The notes beneath the pieces are model-generated. The model searched no databases and was not told the origin of the DNA. It saw nothing but the letters and a program-made list of their open reading frames with translations. A stretch of 40,672 nucleotides of DNA, taken from a virus. Numbering within the stretch: the stretch's first letter is position 1; every line of letters begins with the position of its first letter. Below are positions 1 to 7,774 of this stretch, piece by piece. The translations under genes and the position numbers were made by a program. The stretch is taken from positions 1-40,672 of IMG/VR virus record IMGVR_UViG_3300008448_012602; one strand, given 5' to 3'.

Positions 1-1
1 T

Positions 2-205
2 CGTCCTGAGCCAAGGTATTGTGTTGTAGTGGATGAAGTAATCTATAAAAAGAATAACACAGCATCTATTAGACCAAGAAGTAACAAGAAAGGACCGGAG
101 TGGTGGACAGGCACAACTATATGGTTTAGGTATCCAAATCACAACATACACAGAGGAGACACAGTAGAGATAACTATGAAGGACGCTATTGGACCAAGAT
201 TCTAA
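2..205 (+). CDS. C-terminal end of a truncated unknown protein
   Basis: An open frame runs in from the left edge and stops with TAA at 203-205, giving 67 residues that end in DAIGPRF. The tail is rich in aromatic and basic residues (PEWWTGTTIWFRYP) and reads like part of a compact beta-rich domain. I do not recognise the family. It lies 18 bases upstream of the methylglyoxal synthase gene on the same strand, so the two may share a transcript. The frame is stop-free and its codon use matches the neighbours; the start is outside the window. Confidence 0.6.
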   Translation, partial: RPEPRYCVVVDEVIYKKNNTASIRPRSNKKGPEWWTGTTIWFRYPNHNIHRGDTVEITMKDAIGPRF

Positions 206-223
206 TCAACCAAATAAAAATAT

Positions 224-628
224 ATGACAATAGCTATAGTAGCACACGACAATAAAAAAGCGGACATAGTAGCATTCGTTCTAAAGAGAATTGAGTTTTT
301 TAAACGCAAAGACATCAAGATCATATCCACAGGCACCACAGGCACGCACATGAAGCATGCAGGATTAGAGAACGTAGAGTGCTTAAAATCAGGACCATTG
401 GGAGGTGACGCTCAAATAGCCTCTCGATTGGTAGAAGGCAGTGTCGACGCAGTTATATTCTTTATCGATCCGCTCTATTCCCATCCTCACGAAGTAGATA
501 TACATATGTTAATGAGATTGTGTAATGTATACGATATACCGTTAGTAACCAATTACTCAACAGCATCATATCTAATTAAAGGATTAAAATACGAGCAAAA
601 TAAAATTTCAAAAAAAGTAGATTCTTAG
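224..628 (+). CDS. mgsA: methylglyoxal synthase
   Basis: Full-length (134 aa) methylglyoxal synthase, which converts dihydroxyacetone phosphate to methylglyoxal and phosphate, bypassing lower glycolysis and releasing phosphate. All catalytic and phosphate-binding positions of the E. coli enzyme can be matched: His8 and Lys12 in the N-terminal VAHDNKK segment, Thr36 and Thr39 in STGTTG, Asp62 in SGPLGGD, Asp82 in FFIDP, and His89 and Asp92 in HPHEVD. It is slightly shorter than bacterial homologues (about 150 aa) because of a short C-terminus. It is followed by a hairpin terminator. In a phage this is an auxiliary metabolic gene. The family call is firm; its role in infection (phosphate release, toxic stress, redirecting carbon) is inference. 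Confidence 0.93.
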   Translation: MTIAIVAHDNKKADIVAFVLKRIEFFKRKDIKIISTGTTGTHMKHAGLENVECLKSGPLGGDAQIASRLVEGSVDAVIFFIDPLYSHPHEVDIHMLMRLCNVYDIPLVTNYSTASYLIKGLKYEQNKISKKVDS

Positions 629-640
629 TATTTTTGTTTA

Positions 641-650
641 TATTTATAAT
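641..650 (+). promoter_or_regulatory. AT-rich late-type start element (weak)
   Basis: TATTTATAAT matches the element seen before many other genes in the window. Here it is followed only by a 12-codon frame (649-687) and a terminator, so it may start a short untranslated RNA or be a chance match. Confidence 0.25.
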
Positions 651-694
651 GGATATTATGAAAAATCGAGCGTTAAATTTATTATAAAAAATAG

Positions 695-721
695 AAAGGA
701 GATATTAATTCTCCTTTTTTT
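695..721 (+). terminator. rho-independent terminator
   Basis: An 8-bp stem (AAAGGAGA at 695-702 with TCTCCTTT at 710-717), a 7-nt loop and a run of seven T. It separates mgsA from the synthetase-like gene. Confidence 0.8.
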
Positions 722-750
722 ATGCTTATTATCGAACAAAAATAAAAACT

Positions 751-1575
751 ATGTACAACACAACAATCTACGACGAATTAGTCCAAAAAATGAGAACTTT
801 CTTCCTTGAAAAAGGCTACAAGGAAGTACCCGCGCAATCAAGATTATCGATCTTAGCGGCTTGCGAAAATCCACACTCTATTACTACTTTCGCCTATCAA
901 GGAGAAGTATGGCCATTACCGCAAACAGGGCAAATGTGGTTAGAGTACGAACTGCTTAAAAATCCTGAATGGCCAGGAGTATTTTGTTTAACGACTTCTT
1001 ATAGACAAGAAAAAAATCCAATTGCAGGCAGACACGAATTGATTTTTCCGATGTTTGAGTTTGAAAGTAAGGGCAATATGATCGATCTAGAAAATCTAGA
1101 GAACGAATTGCTTGCTCACCTGGGATTCGATAAACCAACGCAAGTTGATTACGATTCTTTGTGTAACAAATACGATACTTCTATTTTAGAAGCAGAGCAC
1201 GAAACAAAAATGTGGAATGAAATAGGTTCTGTTATATCTTTACAAAACTTCCCAATCAGAACTAATCCGTTTTGGAATATGAAACATCAAGGAGGCGGAG
1301 TATTCAATAAGATAGACGTAATCTTGTACGGACAAGAAACGATAGGTAGCGCTGAAAGAAGTTGCGACGTAGAAAAGATGAGAGAGATGTTCTACACGAT
1401 AGAGAATGGAAACTACTGCGCTAAATTATTCGAGCTGTTCGGAAAAGAAAGAGTAGAAAAAGAGTTAGAAGAGTTTTTATCTTTTAATTTCTTTCCAAGA
1501 TTCGGAGCTGGTATAGGTATGACGAGACTAGCAAGAGCGTATGAGATATTGAAAGAGCAAGAAATGTTTTTGTGA
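751..1575 (+). CDS. class II aminoacyl-tRNA synthetase-like catalytic core (Asp/Asn type)
   Basis: A 274-residue protein made only of a class II synthetase core. Motif 2 is visible as TTSYRQEKNP (81-90) followed by RHELIFPMFEFE (94-105). Motif 3 is FPRFGAGIGMTRLARA (248-263), with the ATP-binding Arg259. It lacks the N-terminal OB-fold anticodon-binding domain of true AspRS, AsnRS or LysRS, so it probably does not charge tRNA in the usual way. Stand-alone cores of this kind include the archaeal AsnRS paralogue that makes asparagine, and AsnA. Possible roles are amino-acid adenylation for asparagine synthesis or for modifying a macromolecule. The family call is firm, the substrate unknown. It lies between a terminator and a conserved hairpin, so it is probably transcribed alone. 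Confidence 0.8.
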   Translation: MYNTTIYDELVQKMRTFFLEKGYKEVPAQSRLSILAACENPHSITTFAYQGEVWPLPQTGQMWLEYELLKNPEWPGVFCLTTSYRQEKNPIAGRHELIFPMFEFESKGNMIDLENLENELLAHLGFDKPTQVDYDSLCNKYDTSILEAEHETKMWNEIGSVISLQNFPIRTNPFWNMKHQGGGVFNKIDVILYGQETIGSAERSCDVEKMREMFYTIENGNYCAKLFELFGKERVEKELEEFLSFNFFPRFGAGIGMTRLARAYEILKEQEMFL

Positions 1576-1585
1576 TAACTAAGAT

Positions 1586-1630
1586 CCAATCAGTTATGTA
1601 TTAATAAAAAAAATATATGTAACTGATTGG
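1586..1630. other. long imperfect hairpin without a U-tract
   Basis: CCAATCAGTTA at 1586-1596 is perfectly complementary to TAACTGATTGG at 1620-1630. The stem continues inward with two G-T pairs and three A-T pairs to about 16 bp around an A-rich loop. No T-run follows on the plus strand. It could cap the synthetase-like transcript or act as an RNA element in the 175-base gap. Confidence 0.5.
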
Positions 1631-1750
1631 TTCTCCCTGAAGTATTTTCAAAAATAGTCGCTTATTAATTTCTCCACGTCGTAGCAAAGCAGTACTTTTA
1701 CCCTAATCGCCCAATATCGGTCGGTATATAATAAAAAAAATTAATAAGTT

Positions 1751-2875
1751 ATGGCACTATCTAATCGCAGTCTTTCGCAAGCAAAACAAGTATTAGCGGA
1801 CATTTTGTACTCTCACGTAGACGTTATCGTTACTCGTGCTGCTTTAGACAAAAGAATTGAATTGATTAAGTTTCCCTATCTCAAGCCTTCTCACGATCGA
1901 CATCAGAAAAATAAAACTCTTTATGTGAGTCGACAATACGATCCTATCCGTTATTGGTTAATTAAAAATAAATTTCTTACTCAGAATTACGAGAGCGGAA
2001 AATATATTTACACTGTTAACAGAGATATTATAAGTGCTTTCTTACGAGCAGAAAACGACAGAGTACAATCTAACAACAATAAAACAAAAAAACAAAAAGT
2101 TATGACGAAGAAGGAAAGAGTGTTTAGACACATTGAAGACAACGGTAATGCAATGCGTTACACAGACATTATCAAGTTTGCTTATGAAATTACTCACGGT
2201 ACGGGTTCATTCGATAAGAGAGAGAATCGTGGCTATTATGCGTGCGCGTTTACTTACCATTCATATTGGAGTGCAATGTTTGGTGGACAACGTAAAAAAA
2301 ATATTGGTTCACCAAAAGGTCATTTCGTTATTCCAACCAAAAGCGGTCACTTAATTAAATTGCCAAATGGACTTTGGAGTGTTGTTCGTCCTTCAAATTG
2401 GAAGCGCGATAATATTGAAATGCCTAAATCAAAATCGCACAGTAATTCCGTAACGGTAATATCTAAAGAAGAATATGAATCCATGTGTTGCGTCTTAAAG
2501 AAATACAACATTACGGCTAATGAGCTAGATAATTTAGCTACAGAGTATTTTCATAAAAAAAATGGCGATGGCGCATCTTGTTATCAATGGGCATATTATG
2601 ATTTGTTAGAAAAAGCTGGCGTTATTTCAGACACAACAAAAGAATTACAAAAAGAAATAGATGCTTTAGCTGATCACATAATCGCTCAAAATAAACCTAA
2701 AGAAACTATGTACGCAGTCGTATCTGAATTTTCTGTGTTAGAAGGCATTCTTACAAAATCAGAATTGGAATTGTTCTTCAGCGAAGACAGAGACGTTAAT
2801 AAGTACATGATATTCGAAGCCGGTAATTCGGTTCAGATCGAGAAAAAAGTAACAACTACAATCACAATAAAATAA
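1751..2875 (+). CDS. unknown protein, possible nucleic-acid-binding
   Basis: 374 residues of no recognised family. The N-terminal 100 residues are helical and basic. They contain a segment (RYWLIKNKFLTQNYESGKYI, about residues 57-76) that resembles the wing of a winged-helix domain. A lysine-rich linker follows at about 107-121 (NNKTKKQKVMTKKER). The next region, about 122-210, starts like another helix-turn-helix (RVFRHIEDNGNAMRYTDIIK) and is rich in aromatic residues and glycine. The last 130 residues are helical. The start is preceded by AATAAGTTATG, shared with several other non-structural genes here. It ends six bases before the next gene. A DNA-binding or regulatory role is a weak inference. 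Confidence 0.7.
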   Translation: MALSNRSLSQAKQVLADILYSHVDVIVTRAALDKRIELIKFPYLKPSHDRHQKNKTLYVSRQYDPIRYWLIKNKFLTQNYESGKYIYTVNRDIISAFLRAENDRVQSNNNKTKKQKVMTKKERVFRHIEDNGNAMRYTDIIKFAYEITHGTGSFDKRENRGYYACAFTYHSYWSAMFGGQRKKNIGSPKGHFVIPTKSGHLIKLPNGLWSVVRPSNWKRDNIEMPKSKSHSNSVTVISKEEYESMCCVLKKYNITANELDNLATEYFHKKNGDGASCYQWAYYDLLEKAGVISDTTKELQKEIDALADHIIAQNKPKETMYAVVSEFSVLEGILTKSELELFFSEDRDVNKYMIFEAGNSVQIEKKVTTTITIK

Positions 2876-2881
2876 TTAGTT

Positions 2882-3100
2882 ATGAAAAAACACATTTACG
2901 TAAAAGACAAATATAGAAAGAATCCTCTATCGTTAATACCAGGAGGACACGAAGTAACTATAATATATGCAGATGGCTTCTCTCAAACTTACGATAAAGT
3001 CAAGAGTCCTAAAGCATTCATTTCAAAAATCAGTAACGATCCTAAGCGACCTCACAAAATGGTTTCTATAACCGTAGATGGCGAACCATTTATGCAATAA
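2882..3100 (+). CDS. small unknown basic protein
   Basis: 72 residues, strongly basic at the N-terminus (MKKHIYVKDKYRKNP). A predicted beta-hairpin region follows (EVTIIYADGFSQTYDKVKSP) and the protein ends in VSITVDGEPFMQ. I do not know the family. It starts six bases after the preceding gene and shares its TAGTTATG start context, so the two are probably co-transcribed. No membrane segment or signal peptide is visible. Confidence 0.65.
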   Translation: MKKHIYVKDKYRKNPLSLIPGGHEVTIIYADGFSQTYDKVKSPKAFISKISNDPKRPHKMVSITVDGEPFMQ

Positions 3101-3116
3101 TATTCGCAATGTTCAC

Positions 3117-3127
3117 ATATTTATTAA
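3117..3127 (+). promoter_or_regulatory. late-type start element ATATTTATTAA
   Basis: Copy of the recurrent element, 15 bases before the ATG at 3143. It separates this gene from the preceding one, which lacks the element. Confidence 0.45.
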
Positions 3128-3142
3128 TAAAAAAATAAAATA

Positions 3143-4198
3143 ATGAAAGATTTTAATTTACAAAAATATCTTAAAGATAATCCTTTGACTCAGAAAAAAC
3201 AAGTCTTGAAAAAAGGAAAAATAAATGAAGCATTCGAAGGATTCAACGGAGTTAGATCTATTGCGCCTATTCACGAAGCTCCTATTCAAACAAGAAATTC
3301 TAACTTTGATCCTACAGATATGGCGAATTATGACGAAGAATCTCGTCCAAATAAATGGATAGCTGATATTGATCGTTTGCAACCTGAATACGGCGATTGG
3401 AAAGCGTCTTACGAATATCCAGGCATAATTGTTTGGTCTCATGCAGATATTCCAGACGCTATGGTTGTTGCTACTCCAGGTTGGGACGGCAAAGGCACTC
3501 CAGTAGAATTTCAATCTGTAAAAGGTTCTCACCAAATGTTGAAAGTCTTAGATCAAGATGATTTTCCTAATATAAAAGCGTACATCACGGCAATCGCTCC
3601 TTATCTTGATATGGTTGAAGATGCTAATCTAAATCCTACAAGTACTGATTACGAGAAGAGTCCTATTAAAGCTCCAGGAATGGGAGAATTTCAAGGCTTA
3701 CATGAAGGTTTGCCAAGAATGAAAACTCTTTTTGTATTAGATTATGGATCTGGTACAGTTTATGAGAAAGCAATTCCTGCTAATATGCAGTCTGAAGAAA
3801 TTGAAGAGATGCTTGCTGACGAATACGGTATGAATCCAGCCGACGTATATTATATGATTACTGATAAAAATCAAGTGGAGAATCTTGATGACGCTACTTT
3901 TGATGAAGGTTATATGGGAACTCAATATGATTCTTCTGAGGACATGGCAGTAGATATGGTAAAAAAGGGTATAAGAGAAGACGACTATAAAAGTATGACG
4001 GCCGATAAAGGTTGGGAATACGATGATGATGAAATGGAAAAACCAAGTAGAATCTCAGGTCTTGTAGATCAAAGAGAACTTGCTAAATTTAAAGAAGCTG
4101 TTATGGCAATCGCTCAAGATTTGGATAACGAAGGATTTGATTCTATCGATATCAAAAAATTCTTGAAAGATCAACTTGATGACATGATTATTGCTTAA
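3143..4198 (+). CDS. unknown acidic phage protein, possibly packaged
   Basis: 351 residues, acidic after the first 30. The N-terminus FNLQKYLKDNPLT is very like that of the gene at 38469 (FDLQKYLIENNLT), although the rest of the two proteins differs. At residues 24-26 the sequence INE precedes Ala-Phe-Glu, which fits the (L/I)-x-E cleavage pattern of T4-type prohead protease. Two central regions are separated by PGMGEFQGLHEGLPRM; the second starts KTLFVLDYGSGTVYEKAIPA and reads as a small alpha/beta domain. Function unknown. It is preceded by the late-type element and followed by a strong terminator, so it is probably a single-gene unit. A head-packaged or structural role is inference. Confidence 0.7.
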   Translation: MKDFNLQKYLKDNPLTQKKQVLKKGKINEAFEGFNGVRSIAPIHEAPIQTRNSNFDPTDMANYDEESRPNKWIADIDRLQPEYGDWKASYEYPGIIVWSHADIPDAMVVATPGWDGKGTPVEFQSVKGSHQMLKVLDQDDFPNIKAYITAIAPYLDMVEDANLNPTSTDYEKSPIKAPGMGEFQGLHEGLPRMKTLFVLDYGSGTVYEKAIPANMQSEEIEEMLADEYGMNPADVYYMITDKNQVENLDDATFDEGYMGTQYDSSEDMAVDMVKKGIREDDYKSMTADKGWEYDDDEMEKPSRISGLVDQRELAKFKEAVMAIAQDLDNEGFDSIDIKKFLKDQLDDMIIA

Positions 4199-4221
4199 TA
4201 AAATAATGCAACACAAAAGAT

Positions 4222-4246
4222 AAAGCCCTCTTTTTGGGGGTTTTTT
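4222..4246 (+). terminator. rho-independent terminator
   Basis: AAAGCCCTC (4222-4230) pairs with GGGGGTTTT (4236-4244), with two G-T pairs, a T5 loop and six T in the 3' tract. It ends the 3143-4198 unit. Confidence 0.8.
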
Positions 4247-4270
4247 ATTATATTTAATTAAATAAAAGTT

Positions 4271-5026
4271 ATGCGATTAGATATTTCCCCTTACAACACA
4301 AGACAAGAGCAATACAGAGACGATCCATTCAAGATGCTCATGATATGCTTTATGCTCAATCAGACGAGTCACAAACAAGTCGACCAGATACGCGAAGAGT
4401 TTTTCAATAGGTTTCCTGATGCAGAGAGTTTTGTATTGGCAGAAGAATCGGAAATAGCTCAGATGATAAAAATTTTAGGCTTCTACAACAAAAGAGCTAA
4501 GGCATGGAGACAGTTTGCTTTCGAATGGATAGCAGCAGTAGACAAATTCGGTGGCACAAACATTCCAGTAGAAGAGTTAGCCAAAATGAAAGGAATCGGC
4601 AAATACGCTCTTGACTCTTGGAAGGTGTTTCAGCTTTACGATTACGATATAGAAGTAGACGACCACGTTCTGAATTGGTACGTTGATTGGGCAAGAGTAG
4701 AAAAAGAGAGACTTATCAGAGAGAGCAAACCTTGGAAACCTATGAGCGTTTATTATTTACATTTCGAAGACAGTAGAGAGGTAGTTCCAAATTGGAAAAA
4801 TTGCAAGGACTATGTGTGTTGCGTTATGGCGAGAACTCAAAAAGAGGCTATAGAAGTTACTCAATATGTCGCACTAGGTCAGAAAAAAGCCAAACACGTG
4901 AAAATACTAGGAATAGGTCACTGCAAAGAAGAGTGGACCATGTGCGAACAACCTATGACAACAGACGAACAAGCGCTGCGCGCACAATTAGATGCGATGC
5001 GGGAAAGAATGAAATCTAAATATTAA
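4271..5026 (+). CDS. MBD4-like helix-hairpin-helix DNA glycosylase
   Basis: 251-residue HhH-GPD superfamily glycosylase. The helix-hairpin-helix is LAKMKGIGKYALDSW (103-117), and the catalytic aspartate is probably Asp131 in VDDHVLNWYVDW. Both segments closely resemble those of the MBD4 thymine/uracil glycosylase, in which GIGKY and EDHKLN occur. The lysine that gives endonuclease III its lyase activity is replaced by Tyr112, so a monofunctional glycosylase is expected. No iron-sulphur cluster ligand set is evident. It would remove a mismatched or damaged pyrimidine from DNA. Its position just before the two possible base-modification genes suggests a link to modified DNA, which is inference. 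The start follows AAAAGTTATG. Confidence 0.85.
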   Translation: MRLDISPYNTRQEQYRDDPFKMLMICFMLNQTSHKQVDQIREEFFNRFPDAESFVLAEESEIAQMIKILGFYNKRAKAWRQFAFEWIAAVDKFGGTNIPVEELAKMKGIGKYALDSWKVFQLYDYDIEVDDHVLNWYVDWARVEKERLIRESKPWKPMSVYYLHFEDSREVVPNWKNCKDYVCCVMARTQKEAIEVTQYVALGQKKAKHVKILGIGHCKEEWTMCEQPMTTDEQALRAQLDAMRERMKSKY

Positions 5027-5038
5027 TATATTTATTTT
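5027..5038 (+). promoter_or_regulatory. late-type start element, variant
   Basis: TATATTTATTTT lies directly after the glycosylase stop and two bases before the ATG at 5041. It is a looser match than the other copies. Confidence 0.35.
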
Positions 5039-5040
5039 AT

Positions 5041-5532
5041 ATGAAACTACTTGACATACTAAATGAAACTAAAAAAGATATGAGAGTTGGACTGGATTAT
5101 TTACAATCCATTCAATCTGATGAGCCATTTAACGTTCGTCAACCCTTATATCATTTGGCATTACGGCAAGCTTACATAAATAATGTAAAAAAACAAGGCT
5201 TAATACCATCGCAACCAGAAGCGTCTATGCATGCTGGAGCTTTGAAAGGAGAGCTGTTTAAGGGCGTTTGGTTAACGTCTCTAAGTGATATTTCTTCGAT
5301 TGTCAGTTTACACTATCTTCCTGATTATTACGAATATGAAAGTGTACTATTAAAGATAGACGGCACTAAATTAGATCCAAATTTATTCTCAATTGGAATT
5401 GAAATACCTTTAAGATTAATGATGGACGTAAAAAAAGGCAAAAAAATATCTAGAAACGACTATTATAAGCAATCAGATGAAATAGTATATCTAGGAGAAA
5501 TACCACCAAAAGCTATAACACTAGTCAATTAA
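5041..5532 (+). CDS. capsid-tagged ADP-ribosyltransferase-fold-like protein
   Basis: 163 residues. Residues 1-9 (MKLLDILNE) match the shared N-terminal peptide ending in (L/I)-x-E. The body has the order of short motifs seen in small ADP-ribosyltransferase-fold proteins (Tpt1/DarT-like): LYHLA (36-40), a helix ending KKQGLIPS (50-57), GVWLTS (75-80), then VLLKIDGTKLDPNLF (102-116) and DEIVYLGEIPPKAI (146-159). The glutamate in DEIVYLGEIPP is a candidate catalytic residue. In T4 the head-packaged protein Alt is an ADP-ribosyltransferase injected with DNA to modify host RNA polymerase. This gene may do a similar job, which is inference. The fold call is moderate and the target unknown. Confidence 0.55.
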   Translation: MKLLDILNETKKDMRVGLDYLQSIQSDEPFNVRQPLYHLALRQAYINNVKKQGLIPSQPEASMHAGALKGELFKGVWLTSLSDISSIVSLHYLPDYYEYESVLLKIDGTKLDPNLFSIGIEIPLRLMMDVKKGKKISRNDYYKQSDEIVYLGEIPPKAITLVN

Positions 5533-5586
5533 ATTGATTAAATTAATAAACATACTATTTAATAGTTTATAAAAAACAAAAACGTT

Positions 5587-6759
5587 ATGAGTTTACTTAC
5601 AATGACGGATTATTATCCGGAGTTTTTACGCTACTATGCACTAGCAAAAACACAACAAGAAGAGTGTAATTTAGGCCTCATTCCTCACACTGAATCATCG
5701 ATACCAGACGATCTAATGAAACACGTAGAACTCTACGATGTAGTAGAAAGGAAATACGCTGGATTCTCTCAAATAGTTAATGATATATTTTATGGTTGGA
5801 GCGAAGATCATCCTTATTGGAAACGCATGGAAGCTGGATTGGCTAGCGAACCAAGAAAAAAGATAGCTCCGTTGTGGACAGGCAAAAGAAGCAAATTAAA
5901 TACAGAAGCATGGTTCTTTTTATTTTTAGTGCATCGTCTTACTGGATCGGCTATCAATTATGCTAAGAAACCTAGTGGTTATCACAATAGTATTCTATTC
6001 GATCTACATGAGTGCGATGATATTCCTCAGATGGTTGAGAAGATAAAGAATCGCATATCTCCATTTTACACCTCAGTTGGTTATCAAATTGCTGCGTTTC
6101 CAAAACCTCAAGGCAATTACAAAAGAGGAGGAGATTATTTCATTTGCGAATGGGTACCTCAATTGGCGGTCGATGTTCTTGCTTTCTTAGAAAGCGGAAA
6201 TAGAAAAAAGAACTTTAGAGAAGTTGGAGATTTTATGTTTGCTTGGAATAAAGAAAGAGGATTTAGAATATTTAAATTTCAATACTCTGCTTTTATAGCC
6301 GACATTGCAGATTGGTTTCCTGAGTATATAAACAAAGAAAGTCCTTTCTATTACGGTACGAACGCTATAGAGTGTTTAAACTATTTGGCAAAGAAATACA
6401 AAGGCATTCCTCAAGAAGCTTTTCTAGATCAGATAACAAAAAAGATATACGAAGACACTGGAGCATATCCTTACAATAGCGAGGACGTTACCTGTGACTT
6501 TATTCGTTATGTAGAAAACTACGTAAAACCTGGTAACGATTATCGACATTTAGACTACGACAACTTGTGGAACAGTTGTGGTATTACAAATCACCCTTAT
6601 GGCAGACAAAAGGCTATGTTAGATCTTGGATTGACTCCAACATTCAAAGGCATAACCGATCATCCATCAGACGATAAGATCATTAAAGCTGTAGGAATCA
6701 CTGCAGAACAATACAAAGAAAAAGTAAAAGAGTTTCAATTTAACAATCAAATACAATGA
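5587..6759 (+). CDS. possible thymine-hypermodification family protein (first of a pair)
   Basis: 390-residue, mainly helical protein without a signal or membrane segment. Conserved-looking blocks are AWFFLFLVHRLTGSAINY (about 108-125), GGDYFICEWVPQLAVDV (about 180-196), FKFQYSAFIADIADWFPEY (about 223-241) and a C-terminal NSCGITNHPYGRQKAM. From memory this resembles the helical alpha-glutamyl/putrescinyl-thymine pyrophosphorylase and amino acid:DNA transferase families predicted in phages with hypermodified thymine, but I cannot confirm it. It overlaps the next gene by four bases (ATGA), which suggests translational coupling. It starts in the CGTTATG context shared with other early-type genes. 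The DNA glycosylase two genes upstream supports a DNA-related role. Confidence 0.5.
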   Translation: MSLLTMTDYYPEFLRYYALAKTQQEECNLGLIPHTESSIPDDLMKHVELYDVVERKYAGFSQIVNDIFYGWSEDHPYWKRMEAGLASEPRKKIAPLWTGKRSKLNTEAWFFLFLVHRLTGSAINYAKKPSGYHNSILFDLHECDDIPQMVEKIKNRISPFYTSVGYQIAAFPKPQGNYKRGGDYFICEWVPQLAVDVLAFLESGNRKKNFREVGDFMFAWNKERGFRIFKFQYSAFIADIADWFPEYINKESPFYYGTNAIECLNYLAKKYKGIPQEAFLDQITKKIYEDTGAYPYNSEDVTCDFIRYVENYVKPGNDYRHLDYDNLWNSCGITNHPYGRQKAMLDLGLTPTFKGITDHPSDDKIIKAVGITAEQYKEKVKEFQFNNQIQ

Positions 6760-7763
6760 CTAACATCTTATATCAAAACACCTGTGAAGTTGAATTTAAA
6801 GGAAAAAAACCAAAAGACAGTTGGATGGCCAATTGGTCGCTAGACCAGAGACTAGACAAGTTCTTTGAATTTTGTAGAGTTTTTGATGATCGTCAAGATA
6901 GTTTATTAAAAGATGAATATCAAATATTCTCGCATCGTTTACATTGGCATGAGCATCCATTCTGCGACTTAATGAAGTCTATTACTGATAATGAGTTGAG
7001 ATTATTCTATACGCTTGTTTTTAGTTTTTCTAACGAACATTGGGGAACTCTAAATAAATTAATGGAAGAAGGCATATGGAGTACTCGTAATCATTTTCAA
7101 AGCAATAGACACGCTCGTAATGATTTGTTTCAGATATACTATCCTAAAGGCACAAATGTAAAGGAGTGGCTTCTGAGTGGTCCTCATGCAGCTGCTACAT
7201 TTCTTGCTGATAGTTTATTAGGATCTGTAGAAAGAGGCGAAAGAGGAAAATGGACTATGATGGAGTTTGCTAAAGCTTTGGAATCTTATTTTAAAGAGCA
7301 TCAGAATTTTAGAAGTCCTTTATATCCATGTAAGAACACTGCACGATATATTGCTATGGCGTATCCTCACTTAGTAGATCCTGAATCTATTCTTTTTGGT
7401 GGTACTGGTCACTTTGATGGACTTCATCAAATCTTCGGTGGACAAAATCTTAATGGTAAAGTTAAATATTCTATTAATGAGAATGGTTTATTTATTCCAG
7501 AAAATAAACAAGCAGAAACTTGGTTGTATCAGATGGACATTTTAGTGAACGATTCTAGAAATCCCATGAGAGAACAGAAGTATTTAAATGTAGAAGATAA
7601 AACTTGTTTTTTCTGGAAGCACATAAGTATCCATCATGGAGCCAAAAAACCAACTAAAAATATTCCATACACATGGATATTCTCAGATGACTTCAATCTT
7701 AGCAATCATTCAGACTTTTTACAAAACATCGCTGAAAGGAATCTAATGTACGAAGAGGCTTAA
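6756..7763 (+). CDS. possible thymine-hypermodification family protein (second of a pair)
   Basis: 335 residues, coupled to the preceding gene by an ATGA overlap. Distinct blocks are FSFSNEHWGTLNKLMEEGIW (about 88-107), SPLYPCKNTARYIAMAYP (about 187-204), a glycine-rich FGGTGHFDGLHQIFGG (about 212-227), and EDKTCFFWKHISIHHG (about 272-287). The conserved Cys, Asp, Glu and His residues suggest an enzyme. I connect it tentatively with the same DNA base-modification group as its partner. The tight coupling suggests a complex or successive steps. Family membership would need a profile search. Alternatively the pair could be an uncharacterised nucleic-acid-processing system. Confidence 0.5.
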   Translation: MTNILYQNTCEVEFKGKKPKDSWMANWSLDQRLDKFFEFCRVFDDRQDSLLKDEYQIFSHRLHWHEHPFCDLMKSITDNELRLFYTLVFSFSNEHWGTLNKLMEEGIWSTRNHFQSNRHARNDLFQIYYPKGTNVKEWLLSGPHAAATFLADSLLGSVERGERGKWTMMEFAKALESYFKEHQNFRSPLYPCKNTARYIAMAYPHLVDPESILFGGTGHFDGLHQIFGGQNLNGKVKYSINENGLFIPENKQAETWLYQMDILVNDSRNPMREQKYLNVEDKTCFFWKHISIHHGAKKPTKNIPYTWIFSDDFNLSNHSDFLQNIAERNLMYEEA

Positions 7764-7773
7764 TATTTATAAA
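7762..7773 (+). promoter_or_regulatory. late-type start element AATATTTATAAA
   Basis: One base before the GTG start at 7775. The same element occurs before the next two genes. Confidence 0.5.
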
Positions 7774-7774
7774 C

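Noticed and set aside
649-687. 12-codon frame (MDIMKNRALNLL) after a late-type element and before a terminator
   Set aside because: Too short to support as a gene; the element and terminator are listed separately.
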